The notes: generated by a model not told the origin, from the sequence alone. A stretch of 64,000 bases of DNA from JBBIPA01 sp963820495 (GCA_963820495.1 CAWGAF010000001.1:930001-994000), one strand, 5' to 3'; positions 43,562-52,657 are shown, counted from the stretch's first letter. A program made the numbers and translations.

Positions 43562-45799
43562 ATGCCAGTTACTAATGTTGCCAAAGAACCATGGTGGGCA
43601 CTAAGCACGGACACGGAGGAACTACGTGCGCGGTGGCTAGGAATATTTCATCGAACATTGACACTAAAAGCATCCCCACCAGGTCTCCTCACCATTCCGA
43701 TAGTGAGATGTAAACTTCCAAAATGCGTGGATTGCAAAGTCTTAATAGACCAAACAGCAGCATTGCCTGTGGAACCAAAGGCGACTATGCCTAATAGTAT
43801 CCCTAGTAGCCAAATGGTAGCAAGTGATGGAGAAGGAGGAAGTGTGGCTCTGGCAAATGTCTTAGCTGATGCGGAATACGCGTCCCCACCTATTTCTGAA
43901 GAGATTGCCAAAGAAAGCCCACCGAAATACTTAAAGCCACAGAGGACACATATTGTAGCACCGGATCAACAAATATCCCTAGCAAAACGGCTTGCCTACC
44001 TTCTCCAGCCCCCTACAGAGATGCTGGCATCGACAATAGGCATCCTGGAGTGGCATGCAACCCTGTTTCCATACCAGCAGGAAGGTGTTCAGGCGCTTAT
44101 ATCGCAGAACGCACTCCTGCTTGCTGATGACATGGGTCTTGGAAAAACAATACAGGCAATAGCGGCCCTCCGCATTCTCGCCATTCAACACCGTGTGGAA
44201 GCAGCACTGCTGGTTGTGCGAGCAAGCCTTCTTGTACAGTGGAGAAAAGAGCTAAGAACATGGGCTCCTGAGTTACGCATTTCCACTGTCCACGGAACAG
44301 CAGCTGAGCGTGCATATCAATGGTTGGCACCTGCTCATGTGTATTTGACTACGTACGAGACATTACGTTCCGATTTCACTGAAAACCCAGTATCGCCACC
44401 CCGGAGACGAACCTGGGACGTGGTTATCCTGGACGAGGCACAACAAATTAAAAACCAAAAAGCAGAAGTCAGCCGAAAGTGCAAGCTTCTGGCGAGGAGA
44501 AGAGCTTGGGCACTTACAGGTACACCCCTTGAGAATCGATTAGACGACCTTGCGTCGATTTTGGAATTTGTATCTCCTCTTAGGTATGGAGATCAGCCTA
44601 TTCGACTCCAACCCGATGCCGCCATGCTCGGGAAACACAGGCAACTACAGTTAAGACGGAAAAAGTCCGAGGTGATGCCACAGCTTCTACCCAAAACAAC
44701 AACCCGAGTTAATTTATCTTTAGCTGATTCCCAGAGGGAAAGTTACAAAAGAGCGGAAGAACAAGGCATCCTTCACTTGCGCGGAATGGGAGAGGAAGTC
44801 AAAGTCGAGAGTGTTCTGGAGTTGATTATGAGGCTAAAACAGATATGCAATTTCTGTCCAAAAACAGGACAGTCTGCCAAACTAGAAGACATACGGGAGC
44901 GACTCCATACCTTGATTAGCGAGGGACACCGCGCTCTCATCTTCTCACAATTCATAGACGAACAGTTCGGCGTAGAAGCCGTAGCGTCTGAGCTAAAGGA
45001 GTTTGCTCCTCTCATATATAAAGGAGACCTCACATCCTCCCAGCGAGATGCTGTTATACAAGCTTTCAAAAAAGATAACTCTCGCAAGGTTCTCGTGATA
45101 TCACTGCGCGCTGGTGGTCTAGGACTCAATTTACAGGATGCATCATACATTTTTCACTTCGATCGCTGGTGGAATCCTGCGGCTGAGAATCAGGCAGATA
45201 GTAGGAGTGACCGTATAGGACAAACTCAGAAGGTACATGTTTATAAGTATATCTGCGAAGGGACAATTGAAGAGCGTATCGAACAAATACTTGGTGAAAA
45301 ACAGATGCTTTTTGATGAAATTGTTGATGATGTATCTATCGATCTAAAGACACATCTGAGTTCAGAAGAACTGTTTGGCCTCTTCGGATTGCCCCCTCCG
45401 TCAAGGGCCAAGCCCTCCTCCCGAAATTCGACAGCTCTACCCGACTATGCCACGATGAGCGGAATAGAATTCGAGAAATACGTGAAGAATCTATTGGAAC
45501 GGAAAGGTTGGACTGTAGAGACGACTCCCCCAACCCGTGATGGAGGAATCGACCTGATAGCAAATCGGACTGTGGAAATGGGTGGCGACATTAAGCTATA
45601 TATCCAATGTAAGAACTACGCAAGTCCAGTCGGAGTCGAGACGATACGCCAACTGAATGGCGTTTTACCGAAACACCAACCGGGGTCACGTGGGGTTGTT
45701 GTCTGCCCAAATGGGTTTTCTGCCGACGCTCGCGTGTTTGCAAATGACCGTGACATTCTCCTATGGGAACAGCAACAGCTTTTTGAAATGAGTGGATAG
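43562..45799 (+). CDS. SNF2-family helicase fused to Mrr-type nuclease
   Basis: The protein has 745 residues. Residues about 1-150 are a unique N-terminal part with a small Cys cluster (CKLPKCVDCK). The SNF2 helicase core spans about 165-600: LLADDMGLGKTIQ (motif I), LDEAQQ (motif II), WALTGTPLENRL (motif III), and ADSRSDRIGQTQKVHVYKYI (motif VI). Residues about 635-745 form a restriction-endonuclease-like domain: MSGIEFEKYVKNLLERKGW, then RDGGIDLIA and IQCKNYASPVG with the PD-(D/E)XK catalytic Asp and QCK. It is the likely effector of the island: translocation coupled to cleavage. Confidence 0.88.
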   Translation: MPVTNVAKEPWWALSTDTEELRARWLGIFHRTLTLKASPPGLLTIPIVRCKLPKCVDCKVLIDQTAALPVEPKATMPNSIPSSQMVASDGEGGSVALANVLADAEYASPPISEEIAKESPPKYLKPQRTHIVAPDQQISLAKRLAYLLQPPTEMLASTIGILEWHATLFPYQQEGVQALISQNALLLADDMGLGKTIQAIAALRILAIQHRVEAALLVVRASLLVQWRKELRTWAPELRISTVHGTAAERAYQWLAPAHVYLTTYETLRSDFTENPVSPPRRRTWDVVILDEAQQIKNQKAEVSRKCKLLARRRAWALTGTPLENRLDDLASILEFVSPLRYGDQPIRLQPDAAMLGKHRQLQLRRKKSEVMPQLLPKTTTRVNLSLADSQRESYKRAEEQGILHLRGMGEEVKVESVLELIMRLKQICNFCPKTGQSAKLEDIRERLHTLISEGHRALIFSQFIDEQFGVEAVASELKEFAPLIYKGDLTSSQRDAVIQAFKKDNSRKVLVISLRAGGLGLNLQDASYIFHFDRWWNPAAENQADSRSDRIGQTQKVHVYKYICEGTIEERIEQILGEKQMLFDEIVDDVSIDLKTHLSSEELFGLFGLPPPSRAKPSSRNSTALPDYATMSGIEFEKYVKNLLERKGWTVETTPPTRDGGIDLIANRTVEMGGDIKLYIQCKNYASPVGVETIRQLNGVLPKHQPGSRGVVVCPNGFSADARVFANDRDILLWEQQQLFEMSG

Positions 45800-45921
45800 A
45801 TCTTGTTCTCTTCCCAAAAAGATGGTTTTTACACTGATATATTCATTAAACGCAATCGAGTCTGAGAAATATTACTTTACCAAGAAACATTAAGCCAAAA
45901 TGTAATATCAGACCAGCTATT

Positions 45922-46188
45922 TCATTCGCTGTTATGCGCTTTCAATCTCGCTCTTATCTCGTTCAATCTCTCCCAACCCTTCGCGGTTTCTGACTTATCA
46001 TCTTTTAAGCTGTATTTCACTACAATACCTTTTCGTAGGCTTATGTGCATAAGTGATAGACATTCCTGACAACGTAAATCTCCGTCATATTGCTCATTGT
46101 TGGTATATGATTGCAACTCAACGATTTTGCCACAATGAATTCCCAGACATTTAATGTCAGATATTTTACTTTGCCCCTTCTTTCTCAT
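45922..46188 (-). CDS. Small zinc-ribbon-like protein
   Basis: The 88-residue protein has four Cys in the order CLGIHC and, after 22 residues, CQEC, which fits a treble-clef or zinc-ribbon fold, followed by a basic helical tail (GWERLNEIRARLKAHNSE). GGAGGTATG precedes the start. The family is not recognised. It is convergent with the helicase gene. Confidence 0.6.
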   Translation of the reverse strand: MRKKGQSKISDIKCLGIHCGKIVELQSYTNNEQYDGDLRCQECLSLMHISLRKGIVVKYSLKDDKSETAKGWERLNEIRARLKAHNSE

Positions 46189-46561
46189 TCATACCTCCAA
46201 CACACATTATATCACCCAAAGAACGACTGGAATCAGCAATAGCCTGCCACGTTTTTCTCACCAAGCTGAACAATGCATCGTAAGGTTATTACGACGTATG
46301 CTGTAGAGACGATACAAGCAACTGCTGCAATGATGGAATCAATTGCTTCTTTTCAAACACGAGTTCGGGAGCTACCCACAATCAATAGCCCAGTGAACCA
46401 AAAGTAACTATTTAGGTTAGAAAGAGTCAACAAATAGTTGATAAAAGTGCGCAAAATCACCTGTTCTGGTTAAATCTATGCAGGCTTCAATCCTCGTGTT
46501 TTCCCTGAACATTAAGAGGTTTATCTACAGGTCAATCTGTTGGATAAACCACTCGGAATAG
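46189..46561. other. Intergenic region with no recognised feature
   Basis: About 370 bases separate the zinc-ribbon gene from higA. I see no ORF with a ribosome-binding site, no tRNA and no clear inverted repeat. It may contain decayed DNA at the right edge of the island. Confidence 0.4.
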
Positions 46562-46849
46562 CTACGCGACTTTGGTGCGCTTGTTTATCAATGCCTTGGT
46601 TAGCTGGAAGTCAGTCTCAAGGTTCAACCAGAACCGTGCCGGGATTTCCGGCATGACTTCCTCGAGTTGTAGGGCAGTCTCTGCTGTAATGGTCTTCTTC
46701 CCGTTAATGATCTCATTGATCGCGTTCAGTGGCCGCCCCATGCGCTTGGCCAGTTCCTTTTGAGTGACACCTCGCGCCTCTATTTCCTCAGCGAGGTACT
46801 CGCCAGGAGGGATTGCAACATCAGGATAAGCATCTGTCTTAGTTACCAT
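46562..46849 (-). CDS. higA: HigA-type XRE antitoxin
   Basis: The ATG at 46849 follows GGAGG by 6 bases and overlaps the toxin stop by 11 bases, so I use it rather than the frame start at 46864 (95 residues). The protein matches HigA/VapI antitoxins: IPPGEYLAEEIEARGVTQKE, LAKRMGRPLNAINEIINGKK and IPARFWLNLETDFQLTKALI. It binds DNA through the XRE helix-turn-helix and neutralises the toxin encoded upstream. Confidence 0.92.
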   Translation of the reverse strand: MVTKTDAYPDVAIPPGEYLAEEIEARGVTQKELAKRMGRPLNAINEIINGKKTITAETALQLEEVMPEIPARFWLNLETDFQLTKALINKRTKVA

Positions 46850-47135
46850 GGTAATCCTCCACATCTATAATGCGCACTTTGTCCTCTTTGACCTTTTCAA
46901 TAATAAGCCGATAGTTTCCAGTAAGAGTCATCGAGTACTGTCCGGCACGGTTCCCTTTTAAGGGGTGCAACTTCAACGCCCGTAGCCCGTAGAGTTGAAT
47001 AAATTTGTCTGTAGCTCTCAGAACTGCCAGTCGCTGGATATACTTCCGGCCGATTGAAACACCAAAAAGTCGGCTAGCCTCCGAGAGACTCATACTTGCG
47101 TCGGCTAGGCGATTCGACAAGAACTCGATATTCAC
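46839..47135 (-). CDS. higB: HigB-type RelE-fold toxin
   Basis: The 98-residue protein has the HigB pattern IQRLAVLRATDKFIQLYGLR, LHPLKGNRAGQYSMTLTGNY and RLIIEKVKEDKVRIIDVEDY. HigB toxins are ribosome-dependent mRNA interferases. It precedes higA in the usual HigBA order with an overlap. Confidence 0.9.
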   Translation of the reverse strand: MNIEFLSNRLADASMSLSEASRLFGVSIGRKYIQRLAVLRATDKFIQLYGLRALKLHPLKGNRAGQYSMTLTGNYRLIIEKVKEDKVRIIDVEDYHGN

Positions 47136-47211
47136 CCTTAAACCCTATGGGTGTAGAATACCTCAGTATATTCAATTTGTCAAGCCTTTGTAAGGGTCAC
47201 AAACAGGTGTT

Positions 47212-47365
47212 TTAATCCAGAAAAACTTCATATTAAATACTCGCCTGGCACAAATTCTGATATACTTATGAACGGTCAGGTTTCAGACTCCAACTCATTT
47301 AGATGTTAAGGAATTCTTTCAATTAAGTATGTGCTGCGAAAAGGAGATGCAGTGTGACTAGCCGT
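47212..47365. repeat. Duplicated promoter segment, copy 1
   Basis: About 154 bases match 47934-48092 almost base for base. The copy includes an extended -10 (TGATATACT, TATACT at 47261-47266) and ends in a ribosome-binding site and GTGACTAGCCGTTAA, a start codon that encodes only four residues before a stop. It is a truncated duplicate of the start of the gene at 48081. The PRC-barrel gene downstream may now use its promoter. Confidence 0.85.
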
Positions 47366-47429
47366 TAAAAGTATACTGCTCCCTTCTAACAACAATTATA
47401 AGTAAAAATTGTCTTTCAAGGAGGTTGCA

Positions 47430-47654
47430 ATGAATGTCAAGAAGCTGTTCTCCAAGGACGTTATAGACACTGAGGGTAACAAGGTAGGCAAAATCACTGA
47501 CATGGACATTGATATGGAGCGTGGCGTTATAAACTACGTGGTAGTCAGCACGGGGTTTCTGAAAAAAAGTGAAATGCAGATTGATAAGATAAAGAGCATC
47601 GGCGATACAATACTTCTAAAGATTGGGAAAGACGAATTAGAGAAAAAATCATGA
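47430..47654 (+). CDS. PRC-barrel domain protein
   Basis: AAGGAGGT at 47418-47425 fixes the start at the ATG at 47430 (74 residues) rather than the longer frame from 47409. The protein is one PRC barrel: LFSKDVIDTEGNKVGKITDM, VINYVVVSTG and IDKIKSIGDTILLK. Such small barrels bind RNA or proteins and often respond to stress. It lies behind copy 1 of the duplicated promoter. Confidence 0.85.
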   Translation: MNVKKLFSKDVIDTEGNKVGKITDMDIDMERGVINYVVVSTGFLKKSEMQIDKIKSIGDTILLKIGKDELEKKS

Positions 47655-48080
47655 TTTAAGGTGATAATCACCTAATACAAATAGCACTTCGCCTCATAAT
47701 TCCAGAAATGGCTTCCACAAACTCAAATTTTACTTCTGGGAAAATAGAGCAGAGCATCGTTTAATACGAGGCACCCACCCACGAGTGCAATACACTTACT
47801 CTATAGCCCCTCCAAGTATTTATCCCTATTGTTCCCTCGTCACCTTTTCCATTGTCTATAATATCTTCAAAAGATTCAACACTGGACTGATTTCCAGGGT
47901 GACTGGGCAGGTTAGGAATCGCAAATGCGTTTCTTAATCCAGAAAAACTTCATATTAAATACTTGCCTGGCACAAATTCTGATATACTTATGAACGGTCA
48001 GGTTTCAGATTCCTCTCATTCAGATGTTAAGGGACACCTTTTTCTTTCAATAGGTTGTAACTGCGAAAAGGAGGTGCAAT
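47655..48080. other. Intergenic region with a relic and a duplicated promoter
   Basis: The gap of 426 bases contains a 33-base match (47801-47833, minus strand) to the 3' end of the AAA ATPase gene at 58107, encoding NNRDKYLEGL and a stop. It then contains copy 2 of the duplicated promoter segment from 47934. No other gene is evident. Confidence 0.6.
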
Positions 48081-48092
48081 GTGACTAGCCGT
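47934..48092. repeat. Duplicated promoter segment, copy 2
   Basis: This is the intact copy. It carries the extended -10 TGATATACT (TATACT at 47983-47988), a ~60-base leader, AAGGAGGTG and the GTG start at 48081. Confidence 0.85.
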
Positions 48093-48350
48093 CACCAGGT
48101 AAAGGTAACTGTACATTCTGTAACTAAGGGTAAATGTCCTCGTGGATTCAAAGCTGGAGACACGTGGACAATTGAAGATGGCGAAACACCCAACGGCATG
48201 TGTGGAGATGCTTATGTCTCAATATCTCCCGTTATCAGGATACTTTGGCTAGGAGGCGAGCAACCGTGGGACAAGGACAAGGATACCGTTTATCGTTCCT
48301 GCCCTGATGTAGACCATATAGTAGTCTATGAAATAAAAAGACTAAAGTAA
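48081..48350 (+). CDS. TIGR04076-family small protein
   Basis: The 89-residue protein starts at a GTG after AAGGAGGTG. It matches the TIGR04076 pattern: VKVTVHSVTKGKCPRGFKAG, DTWTIEDGETPNGMCGDAYV, and SCPDVDHIVVYEIKR, with three conserved Cys. The family is widespread in anaerobes and is of unknown function. Its start region is duplicated 727 bases upstream. Confidence 0.85.
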   Translation: MTSRHQVKVTVHSVTKGKCPRGFKAGDTWTIEDGETPNGMCGDAYVSISPVIRILWLGGEQPWDKDKDTVYRSCPDVDHIVVYEIKRLK

Positions 48351-48646
48351 CTAGTCTGGTATATCTCAGTTTGAGTTCGCATAAGAAGCGTCGAGAATGA
48401 ATATAAATGGCAAGACAGTGACGATGATTGATACTTATTTCTCTGTTTATTCTGAGGCTGAAATAGGCAAGTAATTGCCAGAAACTTCTGGCCAAAACCG
48501 ATTGACAGCGAACATGGAGAATGAGAAAATAGTGGCTCAAGCCGAATATATAAAATATATTCATAGAAAAAAACCTAAGCAATAATTCAGCATTTTCTCA
48601 AAAGTTACTTTATTCGTAAATTACACTGGATTGGAGGCAATAGACA

Positions 48647-49564
48647 ATGAAGGAAGAATATCAACAGTATGAGAAAGTAGTAACCATAGCTGGTGTCAAC
48701 TGGAAAGGTGAGTGGGGCAATAAGAAGGCTAATCTGGAAAAAATGAAGACAAAAGTCAGAGATGCTGCGCAATATGGGATAAATATCATCGCCTTTCCCG
48801 AACTAGCCCTAACTGGCTATGAATGTGGCCCAGAAGCTCGCCAGGAGCAGAGGCCATGCGCTATGCATTCTGAGGCAGCAGAAAAAATACCGGGACCTTC
48901 GACTGAGGAAATGGCTAAACTGGCGAAAGAACTCAATATGTATGTCATTTTTGGAATGCCAGAGAAAGACGCCAAGAATTCTGATGTGCAGTACGTTTCC
49001 GCAGCCCTGGTAGGACCAGAGGGAGTGGTAGGCAGCTATCGTAAGATGCACTTAGCAACCCCTCCGGTATGGACGGAGTATTATTGCTTTAAACCAGGCA
49101 ACGAGCTACCGATATTTAAGACTAAATATGGTCCGATTGGTATCCAGATTTGCGCAGACTTCTGGATGTATCCTGAATTAAGCCGCCTTCTCTTCCTCAA
49201 AGGTGCCAGGATCATCTTTAACCCTTCAGGAAGTGCTGCTGCACCGGGAAAGATTGATTTGATGGTTAATGAGACCACAGGACGTGGTCAATCTACACAG
49301 TGTTACATCGTAAGCTGTAACCATGTGGGTACGGAGAGAACAATATCTTATTACGGGCATTCCACTATAGGAGGGCCCGGGTTTCCCAAATTCCAAAGAA
49401 CTCTTGCCCGAAGTGAGGGTATGGAAGAAATAGTATGGGCTACTGTAAGCTTCGAAACCCTTGCTCAATCCCGGAGAATCTTTCGGGTTAAAGAAGCTGG
49501 TAATTGGAAGCTTATTGCCAAGGAATATCAAAAGATAGCAGAAGAAGTCGGCGAGAACAGGTGA
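48647..49564 (+). CDS. Nitrilase-superfamily amidase
   Basis: The 305-residue carbon-nitrogen hydrolase shows the Glu-Lys-Cys triad: E52 in AFPELALTGYECG, K133 in YRKMHLATP and C169 in GIQICADFWMYPEL. The fold is that of aliphatic amidase, N-carbamoyl-amide hydrolase or beta-ureidopropionase relatives; the substrate is not determined. GGAGG-like sequence precedes the ATG. It heads a group with UbiD 2 and an amidohydrolase. Confidence 0.88.
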   Translation: MKEEYQQYEKVVTIAGVNWKGEWGNKKANLEKMKTKVRDAAQYGINIIAFPELALTGYECGPEARQEQRPCAMHSEAAEKIPGPSTEEMAKLAKELNMYVIFGMPEKDAKNSDVQYVSAALVGPEGVVGSYRKMHLATPPVWTEYYCFKPGNELPIFKTKYGPIGIQICADFWMYPELSRLLFLKGARIIFNPSGSAAAPGKIDLMVNETTGRGQSTQCYIVSCNHVGTERTISYYGHSTIGGPGFPKFQRTLARSEGMEEIVWATVSFETLAQSRRIFRVKEAGNWKLIAKEYQKIAEEVGENR

Positions 49565-49625
49565 TATCCGCTAATTGCCAGCTTAATTAGTTTTGGAACC
49601 GCATTCTTAAAATTGAGGTGTGAAC

Positions 49626-51101
49626 ATGTCTATCATTGATTTGCGAGACTTAATAGAAAAGGTTGAACAACATGAAGAGCTGCTCAAGATTCAAAAATCT
49701 CATTGGGATCTCGAGATGGGGGCTATAGTTGAACTCATTTACAGGGAGGGCAAAGCACCTAAACCAGCTATATTATTTGATGAGGTTCCCGGCTACCCAA
49801 AGGGATTCAGAACGTTATTTGGTATGCTTGGGTCAACCCGGAGGATAGCTATGACCTTAGGTTTGCCTGCTGATAAGACTGAGCCGATGCAGCTTCATGA
49901 AAACTGGTATAAGAGGCAAAAAGAGATCCACCCAATACCACCAAAATTCGTAGATTCCGGCCCCGTTATGGAAAACAAGGACACAGGTGATAAGATAAAC
50001 GTTTTAAAGTTTCCTGTGCCAAGGTTCCATGAATTTGATGACGGTCGTTATTTTGGCACATGTCATACCGTTATCCAGAGAGATCCCGATACCGGCTGGG
50101 TAAACCTGGGAACGTATCGAAATATGGTAGTAGACCATAATCGTCTGGCCTTGCATGCTACTGCAGGGAAACATGGAAACATCATGAACGAAAAATATTT
50201 TGCACGGGGGCAGGCTATGCCTATCGCTATTGCCGTGGGATTGGAACCAGTACTGTGGTGGATATCATGTCAGACAGATACGCCATGGGGCACTTCAGAA
50301 TATGAAAGAGCGGGAGGTATTAAGGGAGAGCCCATCGAAGTTATTAAAGGCCCTTATACTGGGCTCCCTATTCCCGCCAACGCCGAAATCGTTGTAGAGG
50401 GTGAGTGTCATCCTGGAGAATATATTGACGAAGGTCCTTTTGGCGAGTGGCATGGCTATTATGCCAACAGGGGATTAAAAAAAGTTCCTGAGCCAATAGT
50501 GAGAGTGAAGGCTATCTATTATCGGAGTAATCCCATTTTTACATGTTCAATGCCAGCTGTTCCACCACATACATTTACTCTGATGCTTGCTGTAGCTCAT
50601 TCGGTAGCCATACGCAGGCGCCTGGAGGAATTTGGTGTTCCCGGTATAACAGGTGTCTGGTCTCATTACACTGGAAGTGGCGGTTTATTCAACGTTGTCT
50701 CACTCAAACAATTATATTCTGGACATGCCCTGCAGGCAGGCATAATCAGTTCACAGTATCCAGCTGAAATGGGATCGTACACAGTAGTAGTTGAAGAAGA
50801 TATTGACCCTTCAAATATTGAGCAGGTTCTGTGGGCAATGGTAACGCGTGCACGGCTAGATCGCCAGATTCATATCATTGAACACTGCCATACTAATAAT
50901 GTCCACACAGCTATACCGCCAAACGAGAAAATGGTGGATGGCAAATCAAAGTTACTTACCTCAGCTAGGGTCATTATTGATGCCTGCCGTGATATTTCAT
51001 GGAAGGAAGACTGGTACCCAATTGCCAGAATAAGTCCCGAATTACGAGCAAAGACGATGGAGAAATGGCAGTCAGTCTTATCCAAGCTGTTGAAGGCATA
51101 A
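49626..51101 (+). CDS. UbiD-family prFMN decarboxylase 2
   Basis: The ATG at 49626 follows TGAGGTG, so I use it instead of the frame start at 49620 (491 residues). UbiD motifs are YRNMVVDHNRL, MPIAIAVGLEPVLWW, the catalytic region DEGPFGEWHGYYANRG and VVVEEDIDPSNIEQVLWAMV. It differs strongly from UbiD 1 at 30739-32217, so another substrate is likely. No ubiX is adjacent; the prFMN presumably comes from the enzyme at 32669. Confidence 0.92.
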   Translation: MSIIDLRDLIEKVEQHEELLKIQKSHWDLEMGAIVELIYREGKAPKPAILFDEVPGYPKGFRTLFGMLGSTRRIAMTLGLPADKTEPMQLHENWYKRQKEIHPIPPKFVDSGPVMENKDTGDKINVLKFPVPRFHEFDDGRYFGTCHTVIQRDPDTGWVNLGTYRNMVVDHNRLALHATAGKHGNIMNEKYFARGQAMPIAIAVGLEPVLWWISCQTDTPWGTSEYERAGGIKGEPIEVIKGPYTGLPIPANAEIVVEGECHPGEYIDEGPFGEWHGYYANRGLKKVPEPIVRVKAIYYRSNPIFTCSMPAVPPHTFTLMLAVAHSVAIRRRLEEFGVPGITGVWSHYTGSGGLFNVVSLKQLYSGHALQAGIISSQYPAEMGSYTVVVEEDIDPSNIEQVLWAMVTRARLDRQIHIIEHCHTNNVHTAIPPNEKMVDGKSKLLTSARVIIDACRDISWKEDWYPIARISPELRAKTMEKWQSVLSKLLKA

Positions 51102-51214
51102 TTTTATCCTAGGACTACCTCAGCCGTATCTTTTAAAGATTAGCGATGAGGACAGGCTAACATAAACCTTGGTTTATTAAAATCAGAAGCGCAAATAGGT
51201 CGCCTCCTGCGCTT

Positions 51215-52657
51215 CTATCTTTGCTGCATCTTTATTCTGGGTATGTATCTTCCGTATCCGGGTTCAGCCAGGATTTTATTGTCCTTCATCACTACTTGAC
51301 CCCGCAGTATGGTCATCACAGGCCAGCCTTTGAATTTCCACCCTTCATAAATGCTCCAATCGGCATTCGAGGGCGACATCGTGGCATTATTCCAGGTAAC
51401 CTCTTTATTAAGGTCAACAATAACCATATCAGCATCTGAACCGATGCTAATGGTGCCCTTTTGAGGGTAGACACCGTAATACCTGGCTGGGTTATAAGAA
51501 GAAATCTCTACTACTTTTTCCAAAGGCAGACCTCTCTTATTGACCCCTTCACTCAGTAAAACTGGCAATATCTGAGTGGAGCAGTTGGCCACTCCCATAG
51601 GGACAAAAGGCGCTTTCCACATGTCTACATCTTTCGATTTCATGGTAGAAGGTGAGATGTCTGCCCCGATAACGGTAACTAATCCGTCTTTTATGCCTCG
51701 CCACAATCCCTCGTTATCCTCCTTGGTCCGAATTGGAGGATTTACTACCGTGAATACTGGTTTTTGCTTCATAAGAGGAGTCAGATTATCATGATTATGG
51801 GTTAAATACTGAGGACAGGTCTCAATGATGACATCCTGACCGATCTTTACCCCATCTCCTCTTAATTTCTGAGCATAATCCACTGCCTCTTTGATAGTAG
51901 TATGTACAATTAAGATGGGACACCTGGCTATGCCAGCTAGGAAAATGACACGGCGAAAGCACTCTTCTTCCACGAAATTTGGTCGACTCTCGTGCCATGC
52001 ACGTACAGTATAATGCTTAGAAGCTTCTTTCCTGAGATAGGGGATTACGTCAGGATTCTCGGCATGGATTAATGCTAACGCTGGCCAGCCTTTTTCTCTG
52101 AGTGCAACGATTCGTTTGAAGCCATCAAAGACAAAGCCATCATCAATACCTGCATGTCCTTGAGCAGCCGCTTGAGCCCCCTTGTAACCCACCAGAAATT
52201 TGAAGGTAGTAACCCCAAAATCAGAACAGCTAACCTCCATATCATCCACTCGCAGTTGATTCACCGTCATAATATGGAAAATTCCGTCCAGTATGGAATT
52301 TGTTTCCCATGGTTTCCGGTACCCGTCAAAAAACTCAGCTATTCGTTTATCGCCCGGGGGCATCATATAGAAACCCATGGTGGTAACGCCTCCTATTGCT
52401 GCCGCCATGGGCTCAGTCTTGGATATTTTAGTCCAGGGGGCAAAGCCATCCTCTTCCTTGCCCGGAAAATCCTCATGGCAATGCATATCACAAACTCCAG
52501 GTAAGATATATTTACCAGCCGCATCAATAGTTTTATCTGCCGCTGGTAAATTTCCTTCAGTGGTAATAGCGACTATTTTTTCTTTATCCACCCCTATGCC
52601 AGCCGAGATTATTCCGTCAGGTCTGACAATCTTGCCATTCTTAATCACTAAATCCAT
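51215..52657 (-). CDS. Dihydropyrimidinase/dihydroorotase-like amidohydrolase
   Basis: The 480-residue metal-dependent hydrolase has the metal motif DMHCHE (H59, H61), the likely carboxylated Lys in TFKFLVGYKG (K153), a His in ALIHAEN, another in ILIVHTT and GADISPS with the catalytic Asp. It opens cyclic amides of the hydantoin, dihydropyrimidine or dihydroorotate type; the substrate is not fixed. It is convergent with UbiD 2 and divergent from Liv cluster 2. Confidence 0.88.
   Translation of the reverse strand: MDLVIKNGKIVRPDGIISAGIGVDKEKIVAITTEGNLPAADKTIDAAGKYILPGVCDMHCHEDFPGKEEDGFAPWTKISKTEPMAAAIGGVTTMGFYMMPPGDKRIAEFFDGYRKPWETNSILDGIFHIMTVNQLRVDDMEVSCSDFGVTTFKFLVGYKGAQAAAQGHAGIDDGFVFDGFKRIVALREKGWPALALIHAENPDVIPYLRKEASKHYTVRAWHESRPNFVEEECFRRVIFLAGIARCPILIVHTTIKEAVDYAQKLRGDGVKIGQDVIIETCPQYLTHNHDNLTPLMKQKPVFTVVNPPIRTKEDNEGLWRGIKDGLVTVIGADISPSTMKSKDVDMWKAPFVPMGVANCSTQILPVLLSEGVNKRGLPLEKVVEISSYNPARYYGVYPQKGTISIGSDADMVIVDLNKEVTWNNATMSPSNADWSIYEGWKFKGWPVMTILRGQVVMKDNKILAEPGYGRYIPRIKMQQR

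Noticed and set aside
39793..45799. Complete BREX system
   Set aside because: PglZ, PglX, BrxC and BrxL are not present; only BrxD- and helicase-like parts are seen.
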